43,750 nt of DNA from a virus. This document shows positions 36,828 through 43,750 of this stretch, piece by piece (position 1 is the stretch's first letter; the number at the start of each line of letters is the position of its first letter). The notes beneath the pieces are model-generated. The model searched no databases. It was not told where the DNA came from and saw nothing but the letters and a program-made list of their open reading frames with translations. The translations under genes and the position numbers were made by a program. Location: IMG/VR virus record IMGVR_UViG_3300044691_000847, positions 1 to 43,750 of that record; one strand, written 5' to 3'.

Positions 36828-38549
36828 CTACCACTTTGTTGAGACGATAGAGCCGTCATCCTCGGGGGGCGTTGGCGGTGCTGCCTTTCGCTTTGGTGCG
36901 GGTTCGGATGGAAGGGGCGCAGGCAGCGGTTGGAACGCTGCTGGTAGCGGCTTTGAGGGCAACTCTTGAAGCGATAATCGCTTGGCGTTCGCCCGCAGCA
37001 TCCTTTCCAGCGCTTCCCTGTTCATGTGCGGTTGGCGGTCAATTTCTCCGAACGGCGCGGAGTGTACGAACGGATGCTGCGTGAATCCTCGGACAAAGCA
37101 GGCGAAGCGGGCTTCTGTCGATGTCTTGCTCTGCGCCGTGAGGAATGACGGTTCGCAGCGGAGATCCCGCGCGACATATGAGAGGTCTACACCCTCGGGG
37201 CTTGAGGCGTACTTGATGCTGGTATTGGTCGATACGGCCGAACGTATCTTCTCGGTCATTCCTGAGCCGTGCATCTCCTGATGTGCGAGCGTGACGGCCA
37301 GATTGTACTCTCGCGCGAGCCGCAACAGCTCGGGGGTCTTTTCCTCGTCAGCGAACTCCTGAAACTCGTCGATGATGAGATGAACCTGATGCCATTCATT
37401 CTGGGGAAGCGTGAAACGAGCATAGGCGGCGTTGAGTGTAAGGGAAATTATGTAACGCCCAAGAAGCTGCGAGGCATCCGAGCCAAGCGTATTCATGCCG
37501 GTGTTAACCAGGACGATTGATTTGTTCTGCAAGCAGTCGAGCATATCGAGCTTGCGTTCCCTCGCCTCGAACATGCGGACAAATTCTGGGTGCTGCAACA
37601 CGCCATAGATGCGGGCCTTTATCTGTTGGCGCGTCTCCTTGTAGTTTGAGCTGAAGAACTCGTTTCGGAAGAAGCGCTCAGAAGTGGTGTCGAGTCTCCC
37701 GATGAAGGGCGCGAAGCGGCATTGAGAATACGGCTGCCCTTTCGGGTCGTCGGTGCGCGTCGGGTCGTCCATCAGGTCAATGAGCGTGTGGATATTCGAT
37801 TCCATCCCGAACATGAGTCGTACTGCGAAGCCAAATGGTGTCGCCTGTTTGTCCGTGAGTTTGGAGCCGGTACTTGAGAAAATAAAAGCGAACGTGCTTA
37901 TCGCTTGGTTCTCAACGCGCCGCCGCTGCTCTACTGACCAGATTTGGTTCCACCGCGAGGCTGCGTGGAACATGTTGAGCGCGGGCGGCGGGCTGAAAGT
38001 CGGGTCGATGATGATGAGCCGGTCTTTGAGGCGGCCGTTATCGGGGTTGAACACGTCAAGCGATTGGAGCCGTTTTACCATCAAGCCCTTCGGGTCGATG
38101 ATGACCATGCCGGGCGGGCCTTCTTTAGCCAGGTCGGCAAGGATGAGCTGCTGTAGGAGCGTCGTTTTGCCCGAGCCGCTTGGACCGAGGATGTGCGTGT
38201 GCTCGGAACGGAATTTGTCGGGGATGGGTCGCGGCACAAGCAGTTCTTGAAATGCCCTTTCTTCCTCTTCTCGTGCTCGGTTCGCCTCGGCAAGCTTGTT
38301 GGCCTCCTGCTGAGAGCGGTATGCGACTTCAGCAAACCATTTGGAGCGATAGGCCGCGAGGTGTCTATGAATCACGCCTTGCAGCTCAGGGTGCTGCAGG
38401 TCGGCGGGTATTAACTCGGGCAACGTGCGTTTGAGTGCTTTGTATTTGCATTCTTCTGAGCAGAAGGCGAACGGGTCGGCAGGTTCGATTCGGACTCGTG
38501 ACTGGAAGAGTTGGCTGCATTCAACACATCGGTCAGTATCAAATTTCAT
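36828..38549 (-). CDS. VirD4/TraG-like coupling ATPase with N-terminal zinc ribbon
   Basis: A 573-residue protein. Residues 8-35 form a zinc ribbon (CVECSQLF...FCSEECKY). The ATPase has Walker A HILGPSGSGKTTLLQQLILA near residue 120, MVIIDPKGLMVKRLQSLD, and Walker B VHLIIDEFQEFADEEKT. AREYNLAVTLAHQEMHGSG is the Gln-containing sensor strand of TraG/HerA proteins. The C-terminal 60 residues are Pro-rich. No N-terminal membrane helices are seen, unlike classical VirD4. It should pump or deliver DNA, or act in element replication. It is coupled by ATGA to the zinc-ribbon gene and has a dead relative at 5286-6167. Confidence 0.85.
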   Translation of the reverse strand: MKFDTDRCVECSQLFQSRVRIEPADPFAFCSEECKYKALKRTLPELIPADLQHPELQGVIHRHLAAYRSKWFAEVAYRSQQEANKLAEANRAREEEERAFQELLVPRPIPDKFRSEHTHILGPSGSGKTTLLQQLILADLAKEGPPGMVIIDPKGLMVKRLQSLDVFNPDNGRLKDRLIIIDPTFSPPPALNMFHAASRWNQIWSVEQRRRVENQAISTFAFIFSSTGSKLTDKQATPFGFAVRLMFGMESNIHTLIDLMDDPTRTDDPKGQPYSQCRFAPFIGRLDTTSERFFRNEFFSSNYKETRQQIKARIYGVLQHPEFVRMFEARERKLDMLDCLQNKSIVLVNTGMNTLGSDASQLLGRYIISLTLNAAYARFTLPQNEWHQVHLIIDEFQEFADEEKTPELLRLAREYNLAVTLAHQEMHGSGMTEKIRSAVSTNTSIKYASSPEGVDLSYVARDLRCEPSFLTAQSKTSTEARFACFVRGFTQHPFVHSAPFGEIDRQPHMNREALERMLRANAKRLSLQELPSKPLPAAFQPLPAPLPSEPAPKRKAAPPTPPEDDGSIVSTKW

Positions 38550-39295
38550 CGGCGCTTTAGGGCTTCAATGCGTTGCCGTTCTGCTTCGACTTCCGTTTCC
38601 ATTTTTTCGGTAAACTTCGCTGTTTCCCTCCGCAGCACGAAGTCTCGTTGCGCTTCCCAATTCCTAGTGAATGTTGCAAGTGCATCGTGTTCGGCGTTTA
38701 TCCTGTCTTGATTAAACTTGCCTTCGGTCTCAATCAGTTTGTTTCTCAACGCATCTATAGCTTCGTGCCGCGATTTCCCGGTGGAGGCATATAACCCTTC
38801 TCTGACGTAATCTTCGTCGCTGACAGCGCACACTTCGTCCAAGCCCTCACTAAGTGCACTGTACTGATCATCTTCTTGGAGGGTTTGCTTTTCGAAATCC
38901 TTCGGTAGGTACGGGCGAATGGCTTTGGCACGGCAATCCTGGCTACAGAACTGAAATTGCGCAGACGATGTTCCCGGAATCGCCTGTCCGCAGTTAGCGC
39001 AACGGCCGACATCAAAATACATGCCGCCGCTGCTCTTGCCTGCGACCAAGGCCTGTTCGCTTGTTGAGAGATGCGTTGGCTCGGGAGGTGGGTGATAAGT
39101 GATGGTTGGCTTGGGGATGGCGACCTCACCAAGGCATTTCTGTGAGCAGTACCGAACGTCCTTAAGGAAGGAATCTAGAAGGCGGTCAGGGTGCATCAGC
39201 ACTTCGCTGCCGAGCGCGTTGCCGCATCGAGCACAATGGGTATTCGTCCAATCCGCAAGTTTTTGCTCAGGAGACTTCGTATTGAACGGCCACAT
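38546..39295 (-). CDS. Double zinc-ribbon coiled-coil protein
   Basis: A 249-residue protein with two ribbons of the same kind as the N-terminus of the ATPase: CARCGNALG...YCSQKC and CANCGQAIP...FCSQDC. The second half is a long charged helix ending VEAERQRIEALKRR. I start at MWPFNTKSPE (39295). ATGA overlap with the ATPase gene argues that the two are made together and may form one complex through like ribbons. Confidence 0.75.
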   Translation of the reverse strand: MWPFNTKSPEQKLADWTNTHCARCGNALGSEVLMHPDRLLDSFLKDVRYCSQKCLGEVAIPKPTITYHPPPEPTHLSTSEQALVAGKSSGGMYFDVGRCANCGQAIPGTSSAQFQFCSQDCRAKAIRPYLPKDFEKQTLQEDDQYSALSEGLDEVCAVSDEDYVREGLYASTGKSRHEAIDALRNKLIETEGKFNQDRINAEHDALATFTRNWEAQRDFVLRRETAKFTEKMETEVEAERQRIEALKRR

Positions 39296-39363
39296 GACGA
39301 GCCTCGTCCCATGAAATGTGGACGGCCGAGATGTGCGCTCCCGGGCCGCGCGGTCCAAATCTA

Positions 39364-39372
39364 TGCTAAAAT
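39364..39372 (+). promoter_or_regulatory. Promoter motif of the HNH gene
   Basis: ATGCTAAAAT on the plus strand, of the extended -10 form. Initiation near 39379 would make a leader containing the competing hairpins at 39387-39438. Confidence 0.45.
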
Positions 39373-39386
39373 AATAGGCATTACTA

Positions 39387-39438
39387 GCGTTGTTGCCGGA
39401 GTGGACGCCCTTCTAACAACGCGGGGTGTCCGCTCTGG
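39387..39438 (+). promoter_or_regulatory. Bistable leader RNA of the HNH gene
   Basis: GCGTTGTT (39387-39394) pairs perfectly with AACAACGC (39415-39422). The segment 39396-39410 pairs with 39424-39438 over 15 positions (G-U pairs at three). The two helices cross, and loops of one base make a true pseudoknot unlikely, so the folds exclude each other. The 15-bp stem ends three bases before the GAGG ribosome-binding site. Confidence 0.55.
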
Positions 39439-39447
39439 CTGAGGTTC

Positions 39448-39930
39448 ATGGATGAAATTTGGAAGGACATCGAAGGCTGGGAGGGATTTTATCAGGTAAG
39501 CAATTTTGCCCGCGTTAAATCTCTCGCGCGGGGGCGATGCGAGCACTGCGGAGCAAGAAGCAAACGCGGTGGTTTTCTCTCGCAATACACAAGCAAGCAA
39601 GGCAAGGGATACAAAGTCGTTAGGTTCTCGCGACCGAGCGGCAAAATCTACCGGTCAATGTTTCCCGTCCACCGTCTTGTCGCAATAGCGTTCGTACCGA
39701 ATCCGCTAAATCTGCCGCAGGTCAATCATATCGATGGTAACAAGTTCAATAATGAACCAAGCAATTTGGAGTGGGTGACGTGCAAGCAAAACATCCATCA
39801 CGCTTGGCGGCTCGGTTTAAGTAAACCGCCTCCATCGCAACTGAAGCATGGGCGGTACGTCGGCATGCATAAGGCCGGAGGATATGTTCCAGTGAAGGAA
39901 CGCAATAAGGGGCTAGGGTTGGACGCCTAG
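39448..39930 (+). CDS. NUMOD4-HNH homing endonuclease
   Basis: A 160-residue protein. EIWKDIEGWEGFYQVSNFAR is the NUMOD4 signature; a CEHCG pair follows. The HNH domain is FPVHRLVAIAFVPNPLNLPQ, then VNHIDGNKFNNEPSNLEWVT and CKQNIHHAWRLGL. This is the common free-standing homing endonuclease of phages. It is the only plus-strand gene between the ATPase operon and the integrase. GAGG precedes the ATG. The leader is highly structured. Confidence 0.9.
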   Translation: MDEIWKDIEGWEGFYQVSNFARVKSLARGRCEHCGARSKRGGFLSQYTSKQGKGYKVVRFSRPSGKIYRSMFPVHRLVAIAFVPNPLNLPQVNHIDGNKFNNEPSNLEWVTCKQNIHHAWRLGLSKPPPSQLKHGRYVGMHKAGGYVPVKERNKGLGLDA

Positions 39931-39941
39931 CCCCTTCCCCT

Positions 39942-40145
39942 TTACGGGGATTGCCTAGAGTCTCGTTTGGCTATCGCTGCCTTCATCCACTCTTCAACTT
40001 CGGACTCAAGGTATCCGACGCGAGCGTAGCGGCCGTCCCCTAGCTTGATCCGCTTTGGAAAAGTGCCAGCCTCTTCGAGTCGGGCGCGATGAGCGTCACT
40101 GTAAAGCGTTAGGGCTTTGACTTCCTTTTTCGAGAGAAATTTCAT
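39942..40145 (-). CDS. AlpA/excisionase-like DNA-binding protein
   Basis: A 67-residue protein of the AlpA/MerR-like winged-helix form: FLSKKEVKALTLYSDAHRAR, then GTFPKRIKLGDGRYARVGYL and ESEVEEWMKAAIAKRDSR. Such proteins regulate integrase or act directly as excisionases. It lies beside the integrase gene. GGAG lies seven bases before the ATG and inside an inverted repeat. Confidence 0.85.
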   Translation of the reverse strand: MKFLSKKEVKALTLYSDAHRARLEEAGTFPKRIKLGDGRYARVGYLESEVEEWMKAAIAKRDSRQSP

Positions 40146-40174
40146 TGCAAGTCTCCGTGTAGGAGAGCTTGCAA
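40145..40174 (-). promoter_or_regulatory. Inverted repeat over the excisionase SD
   Basis: TTGCAAG (40145-40151) and CTTGCAA (40168-40174) pair perfectly, with CTC/GAG extending the stem past one bulged base. The GGAG ribosome-binding site is in the loop or upper stem. CTTGCAA repeats may also be arm-type integrase or excisionase sites. Confidence 0.5.
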
Positions 40175-40261
40175 GCCCGCCGGTTAGACCACCGTGGACA
40201 GCGAGATGTTATGTGGAATCATGGGGAACTGGCAAGATGCGTATACCGCCTCATAGTGCCC

Positions 40262-40292
40262 CAAAAGAGAAAGCCCGGGTCATGCCCGGGCT
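40262..40292 (-). terminator. Integrase terminator
   Basis: AGCCCGGG and CCCGGGCT form an 8-bp stem with a 5-base loop. On the minus strand TTCTCTTTT follows. It lies 11 bases after the integrase stop. Confidence 0.8.
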
Positions 40293-40302
40293 AGTACTTC
40301 AC

Positions 40303-41412
40303 CTATGCGGGCATCAGTCCGCGTAGGTGAGCCTCGTAGCGCTCCACGGCCACACGCATCTGAGGAAGGTAAGAATACCTGTCGTATATGGCCTCCACGT
40401 CGGTCTGAACGCCGGCCGCATGGTTGATAAGTCGCTCCGCTATTTCGCGCGGGGTCCCTATCTCTCCGTGGGTGCTGCGGTAGGTCCGCCTTAGGTCATG
40501 GAGCGTCCAGCCTGAGACGCCATCCGCCAGCTCCTTCTTGAACTTGCTCCATCCCGAGAGAGGCCGTTCGTCGGACACCTTCGAGGGAAAGAGCAGGTCA
40601 GTCGAATTGCGGCGGGGTATCGTTCCGAGTATTTCCGCGACCATCCCGTTATACGGGAACGTATGGTCCCGCTTGTTCTTGGTCACGCCGTCCTCCCCGC
40701 CGGGAAGGGTTATCGTTTGCGCTTTCAGGTCTATCCACGGCCAGCGAAGGTTGGCGATCTCGCCACGCCGCTGTCCGGTGAGGATAAGCAGCCGCACGAT
40801 AACGCCGTGCGGATAGCTTTGCCTTCCCGCTGCCGTCCAGACGGTCTTTAGCTCCTCCGGCTTCAAGATGCGCTTGCGCTTCTTCGCCACCTTCACCTCT
40901 ATGCCCTCTAGGGGCGAGTGGGGGATGTAGCGACGAGGCGGCTTGACGCACCAGCGCAGGAAGGTCCTACAGACGACCAGGGCGTGCGCTGCTTCGCTTG
41001 GGGCCGCGCCCGCGATGCAAGCCACCACCAGCTCGTAGGTAAGCTCCCGCAGGCGCTTCTTGCCGAGCCGGGGGATGAAGTACTTGCCGAGGAACCGCTT
41101 GTATTCCGTCCGGGTCTTCGGCTTCTTGGCAGCGAGAGTAGCTTCGTACTCCTGATAGGCTTCGGCCAAGGTCAGCCCGCCGCGCGGGGCCGGTTCTTCG
41201 ACCAGGCGCTTCTTCGCTTCCTTGCGGGCCTCCGCAAGGCTCATGCTTGGGTAGCGGCCGATAGCGATACGCTGCCGGTCGGTCCCTCTCGTGATGACCC
41301 ACGTCTTACGGTTCTTGCCGACGCGGACGCCGAACGCGGGAGTGGTTTCGTCGTAGTAGATTCCGGGTGTGGTGAGACGCTGCACCACAATTTCTGTGAG
41401 GTGCGTGCGCAT
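40303..41412 (-). CDS. int: Tyrosine-family site-specific integrase
   Basis: A 369-residue protein. The N-terminal arm-binding part has AFGVRVGKNRKTWVITRG. The core-binding domain follows (TLAEAYQEYEATLAAKKPKT). Catalytic residues appear in LTGQRRGEIANLRW (Arg), DGVTKNKRDHTFPY (Lys), LHDLRRTYRS (His and Arg), LINHAAGVQ (His) and AIYDRYSYLPQ (Tyr). I start at ATG 41412 with GGAG seven bases upstream. A longer reading would begin WVGSNHRPPVPQ, which is the antisense of the tRNA fragment and not protein. It recombines the element into the tRNA-His gene. Confidence 0.92.
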   Translation of the reverse strand: MRTHLTEIVVQRLTTPGIYYDETTPAFGVRVGKNRKTWVITRGTDRQRIAIGRYPSMSLAEARKEAKKRLVEEPAPRGGLTLAEAYQEYEATLAAKKPKTRTEYKRFLGKYFIPRLGKKRLRELTYELVVACIAGAAPSEAAHALVVCRTFLRWCVKPPRRYIPHSPLEGIEVKVAKKRKRILKPEELKTVWTAAGRQSYPHGVIVRLLILTGQRRGEIANLRWPWIDLKAQTITLPGGEDGVTKNKRDHTFPYNGMVAEILGTIPRRNSTDLLFPSKVSDERPLSGWSKFKKELADGVSGWTLHDLRRTYRSTHGEIGTPREIAERLINHAAGVQTDVEAIYDRYSYLPQMRVAVERYEAHLRGLMPA

Positions 41413-41517
41413 TTTTGTCTCCTTTTTGTCTCTCAAAGAGCGTGTGTAGAGGTGAGTTTCCAGGAGACAGTATACACCGCTCAATAGGGAAAAACTTTTC
41501 AAATACAGAGACTTACG

Positions 41518-41532
41518 GTGACTATGCGTCAC
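41518..41532. repeat. Short dyad next to attachment site
   Basis: GTGAC and GTCAC around TATGC, between the integrase start and the tRNA fragment. A likely arm or accessory-protein site for integration. Confidence 0.35.
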
Positions 41533-41545
41533 TATGAGGAAGTCA

Positions 41546-41598
41546 AATCCTGTCTGTGGAACAGGAGGTCGGTGGTTCGAGCCCACCCAACTGTACCA
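41546..41598 (+). other. Right attachment site: 3' part of a tRNA-His gene
   Basis: CCTGT (41549-41553) and ACAGG (41561-41565) form the anticodon stem with a 7-base loop carrying GTG (41556-41558), the His anticodon. GGTGG-TTCGAGC-CCACC (41571-41587) is the T-arm. CAACTGT, discriminator A and CCA follow to 41598. No matching 5' acceptor strand (ACAGTTG) or D-arm lies to the left; that side is element DNA. So this is the 3' fragment left at the far end of an element integrated in a tRNA-His gene. The intact tRNA should lie at the other end, outside the window. Confidence 0.8.
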
Positions 41599-41981
41599 GC
41601 AACTCAACGGCTTAGCTTGAACTCACCGGCATTCGAATTTTCATAGGTACTTTTTAGGTTCGAGACACGTGGGCGGAAGCCCTCGGTCCATAGAACGCGC
41701 TGTATGGCTCGGCTTCCTCGAACAGGAAACGGTCTCGAATCGACTGTCCCTGTGCATTCAGCAATTGAGCGGCAATGTCCGGCAACTCGTTCCGAGCGCG
41801 GGCATAGTCCCTCCGCGCTCACCAATGAAATCAGGCATAACTCGACTACCGGCCCGATCCGCTCTGTGATTTGGCAATGCTCTTGGCAATGTGTCGCTAG
41901 ATTTGAGCGATCATCATAAAATAGCCCGCCTATGGGCCGGGATGATGGCTTGCTCGCCGAATATGCGTGGCGGAGGCGGGC
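41599..41981. other. Host flank with no supported gene
   Basis: High-GC chromosomal sequence right of the attachment site. I see no convincing gene. TTGGCAATG occurs twice 13 bases apart near 41871-41892. Frames across the stretch have no recognisable protein sequence. Confidence 0.4.
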
Positions 41982-42158
41982 TTACTTCGCTTTGCCGGAC
42001 GTCATGGCCTGCTCGACTTCATCGGCCAGCCCATTGAAATGTTGGTGCAGCCTGTCATACATCGCGCGTTTGGTCTTGTCCGTTGCAAGGTCGCGGATCA
42101 GGGCTGCCTCTGCGGCATCCTTCCTGAGTTTTTCGATGGAAGCTTGGTAATCCTTCAA
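41982..42158 (-). CDS. Small conserved host protein
   Basis: A 58-residue helical protein, MKDYQASIEKLRKDAAEAAL then LATDKTKRAMYDRLHQHFNG and a C-terminal ADEVEQAMTSGKAK. I recognise it as a small protein type recurring in Bradyrhizobium genomes, without known function. In this copy the first codon is TTG at 42158, translated as Met. Confidence 0.65.
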   Translation of the reverse strand: MKDYQASIEKLRKDAAEAALIRDLATDKTKRAMYDRLHQHFNGLADEVEQAMTSGKAK

Positions 42159-42203
42159 TGGCCAATCTCTTGAGATTAGAAAATGGAATCAGGATGGGCG
42201 ACG

Positions 42204-42611
42204 TTACGTTTCCGGAGTAGTTGGCGGGGCCGCATTTAGAAGCTGTGCGAGGGCAGTCACTAGCTGCGCTGGCGCAAATGGTTTTGCGAGCATAACGCTG
42301 TTCGGCACGCCCTTGACCGCCCAATCTTCCGCGTGTGCGCCGCTCATGTAGATAACCGGGAATGCATGGTCGATCTCTCTAGCTCTGTGAGCGACTTCCC
42401 AGCCATCCATTTTGCCTGAAAGATTTATGTCTGTAACGACCGCCCGGTATTTCCCCTTGTCACTCACCAGAAGGGTGACAGCTTCCTCTCCGGATGCGGA
42501 GATGGCAGCTTCAAAGCCGCCATCCGTCAAGGTCTCCTCAACAAGAGCCTGAAGCGATTGGTCGTCTTCCGCAACGAGTATTATTGGCAGTTCTGACACG
42601 GTGTCCCCCAT
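42204..42611 (-). CDS. Stand-alone response-regulator receiver protein
   Basis: A 135-residue CheY-like receiver. AEDDQSLQALVEETL supplies the acidic pair near residue 16. RAVVTDINLSGKMDGWEVAH carries the phospho-acceptor Asp. VIYMSGAHAED has the conserved Ser, and SVMLAKPFAPAQLV the Lys. There is no output domain, so it acts by phosphorylation-dependent protein contacts, as in many Bradyrhizobium single-domain regulators. Its kinase is not nearby. Confidence 0.9.
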   Translation of the reverse strand: MGDTVSELPIILVAEDDQSLQALVEETLTDGGFEAAISASGEEAVTLLVSDKGKYRAVVTDINLSGKMDGWEVAHRAREIDHAFPVIYMSGAHAEDWAVKGVPNSVMLAKPFAPAQLVTALAQLLNAAPPTTPET

Positions 42612-42677
42612 CGCCGCGCGGCGCGCTGTGACACCACGCGCAAGGACCGGAAAAGTTCCATCGGCCGCGCGGTCGCC

Positions 42678-42782
42678 TTATTTCTTTTCCTCAAGGTGCA
42701 GCGCGGCCTTGGCGTTCGCCAATTCCTTCAGCAATCCAGCGATCCCATCCAAGGTAAGTGGATCGGTGATGCGCGTTGCCAT
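42678..42782 (-). CDS. Very small host protein
   Basis: A 34-residue frame, ATG 42782 to TAA, reading MATRITDPLTLDGIAGLLKE and then LANAKAALHLEEKK. It is a clean amphipathic helix with host-like codon use. I know no family; short length keeps confidence low. Confidence 0.4.
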   Translation of the reverse strand: MATRITDPLTLDGIAGLLKELANAKAALHLEEKK

Positions 42783-42886
42783 CTGCCTGTAATGCGCAAT
42801 CTTGAAATCTAATGCGGTGCACTTTGCGCACATAACTTACCGCATGGAACAGGCATCCGTCCCTACGATGTACGCTCGGTACTCGT

Positions 42887-43087
42887 TCACTTGGGCGAGG
42901 CCAGTCCCGGAGAGTTCAGCCACTCGCTGATGTGCGAAGCTGTTTCGGCTTGCCGAGCCCGCCGCAAAAGCAGTTCCCGCGCGGTACTACCGGGGCGCTC
43001 CCTTTCTGCGGCCTCTCTAAACCGCTTGGCCTCTTCCGCAAGTCGCTGCTCGAAAGTGAGTTTGTTCTCGATGCGCCGGCTTCCCAT
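42887..43087 (-). CDS. Small conserved host protein
   Basis: A 66-residue helical protein: FEQRLAEEAKRFREAAERER, then ELLLRRARQAETASHISEWL and NSPGLASPK. The RARQAETASH...EWLxSPGL form recurs in Bradyrhizobium genomes; function unknown. A FixK/FNR-type box lies 140 bases upstream. Confidence 0.7.
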   Translation of the reverse strand: MGSRRIENKLTFEQRLAEEAKRFREAAERERPGSTARELLLRRARQAETASHISEWLNSPGLASPK

Positions 43088-43226
43088 GGCGCTGCCTCCA
43101 AGGCTGACGGTCCGTTTAGCTTAGAATCGCCCCAAGCAGTCAGTCTGTACGGAAGCGGACTGTGATAAGGTAAAAAGTGGCAGTCAAACTTTGCGTTTCT
43201 CGTTCGTTCGCTGCGGATTTAATCCC

Positions 43227-43240
43227 TTGATGTAGATCAA
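43227..43240. promoter_or_regulatory. FNR/FixK-type binding site
   Basis: TTGATGTAGATCAA matches TTGAT-n4-ATCAA exactly, the consensus for FNR/FixK2 regulators of low-oxygen genes in rhizobia. It is palindromic and could serve the 42887-43087 gene (140 bases away) or an unseen plus-strand transcript. Confidence 0.6.
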
Positions 43241-43427
43241 GGTCGGACCGGTCCATCGAAAAAATCGTGACTTTGGGATATGTTGAAGCATGGCTCCCAA
43301 ATATCATCCAATTCCGCTGTCCGGTGGGGACAGAAAGGCCCTCGCCAAGGACGGGACGTTCGTTTTGAAGAGCTTTCGGCCCCGATCGTCGAATTCGAAG
43401 ATTCCAGCGCGCATAACAGCATTGCTT

Positions 43428-43461
43428 CTTATTATGTGATATTTACATATCCTATAATAAG
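43428..43461. repeat. AT-rich interrupted hairpin
   Basis: CTTATTA/TAATAAG (7 bp) and GATAT/ATATC (5 bp) are separated by a 3x3 internal loop, apex TTAC. Strikingly AT-rich for this flank. Possible regulator site or RNA hairpin. Confidence 0.45.
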
Positions 43462-43582
43462 ACGCGTTCCTGTTATTAGCTAGGGTTGATCCGTTCGATC
43501 CGGCAGAAGGCCTTCACAGCCGGCAGATTCCGGATTTTGCGACGGCCAAACAACGCGCCGCGCGACGGTGGCCATTGGACCT

Positions 43583-43750
43583 TTAGCTTTTGCCGGCGCG
43601 CCGCGCTGCCTCGGCTGCGATCAAGCGCTCAAGCCAATCGGCGAGTGACCGGGCGTCCTTCTGCGCAAGCTGCGCAGCCATAGCTTTGACGGATGGTTTC
43701 ATGCGCACACGTATCGCGGCTGTGCGCGCTTTCGGCTTTGGCTTTTTCAT
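43583..43750 (-). CDS. Small ribbon-helix-helix-like protein
   Basis: A 55-residue basic protein, MKKPKPKARTAAIRVRMKPS then VKAMAAQLAQKDARSLADWL and ERLIAAEAARRAGKS. A beta strand (AIRVRMKPS) followed by two helices fits the ribbon-helix-helix fold of antitoxins and plasmid regulators. The ATG is the last base triplet of the window, so a longer N-terminus cannot be excluded. Confidence 0.6.
   Translation of the reverse strand: MKKPKPKARTAAIRVRMKPSVKAMAAQLAQKDARSLADWLERLIAAEAARRAGKS

Larger units (their letters stand above)
43088..43582. other. Host intergenic region
   Basis: No gene is supported here. It contains a perfect FNR/FixK-type box (43227-43240) and an AT-rich hairpin (43428-43461). 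The frames on both strands between 43237 and 43483 have no recognisable protein features. Confidence 0.4.

Noticed and set aside
41522-41598. Intact tRNA-His gene
   Set aside because: The 5' acceptor strand and D-arm are missing; upstream sequence cannot pair with CAACTGT.
41413-41607. N-terminal extension of the integrase reading WVGSNHRPPVPQ
   Set aside because: It is antisense translation of the tRNA-His fragment. The ATG at 41412 has a good ribosome-binding site and the normal integrase N-terminus.
43237-43483. Genes on either strand in the right host flank
   Set aside because: Frames of about 60 residues exist on both strands but none shows recognisable sequence, start signals or coding bias.

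Overview
The window looks like most of an integrated tailed-phage element in an alphaproteobacterium of the Bradyrhizobium type. Three things point to that host. The high-GC right flank carries small proteins of kinds I associate with Bradyrhizobium, a stand-alone response-regulator receiver and a perfect FNR/FixK-type box. The left edge carries a short LigD-like ligase typical of these genomes. The repressor has the usual rhizobial Xre form. All family assignments are from reading motifs, not from searches.

Layout: 1-879 holds the ligase and a Cys-rich small protein. 876-4502 is an early recombination cluster on the minus strand (small genes, YopX, ERF recombinase, SSB-like protein, two HNH proteins), tightly packed with ATGA overlaps. 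4503-9283 is sparse: a degenerate TraG/HerA-like ATPase (5286-6167), a small cytosine methylase, a membrane protein and several long non-coding stretches that fold strongly. 9284-30923 is the virion module, all minus strand, read right to left: VRR-NUC nuclease, small and large terminase, portal, scaffold-like protein, major capsid, connector, propeller-like protein, beta-helix tailspike, coiled-coil protein, two large internal-virion-like proteins, surface-like repeat proteins, holin-like proteins and a two-domain lysin. No tape measure or tail tube was recognised, so a short-tailed particle is the best guess. 31067-34663 holds the repressor, a serine recombinase, two DUF3768 proteins and a reduced primase. 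34901-39930 holds small structured-leader genes and an operon with a zinc-ribbon protein, a VirD4/TraG-like ATPase and a replication-relaxation-type winged-helix protein, then a NUMOD4-HNH gene. 39942-41412 is the excisionase-like protein and tyrosine integrase, followed by a 3' fragment of a tRNA-His gene (about 41546-41598) that marks the right attachment site. Host sequence follows to 43750. The matching left end with the intact tRNA is not in the window.

Two themes stand out. First, the element pairs an ordinary capsid and terminase set with a conjugation-type coupling ATPase, a catalytically dead relative of it, and a replication-relaxation protein. Second, many of its genes and gaps carry an extended -10 motif (TG, any base, TAnAAT) followed by strongly structured leader RNA or by leaderless starts. 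The largest structure is a 196-nt interrupted hairpin at 7614-7809 with 39 of 41 paired positions. Other candidate structured RNAs lie at 4696-4820, 8685-8815 and 34731-34866. These, with the ATPase pair, are the best candidates for undescribed biology here.
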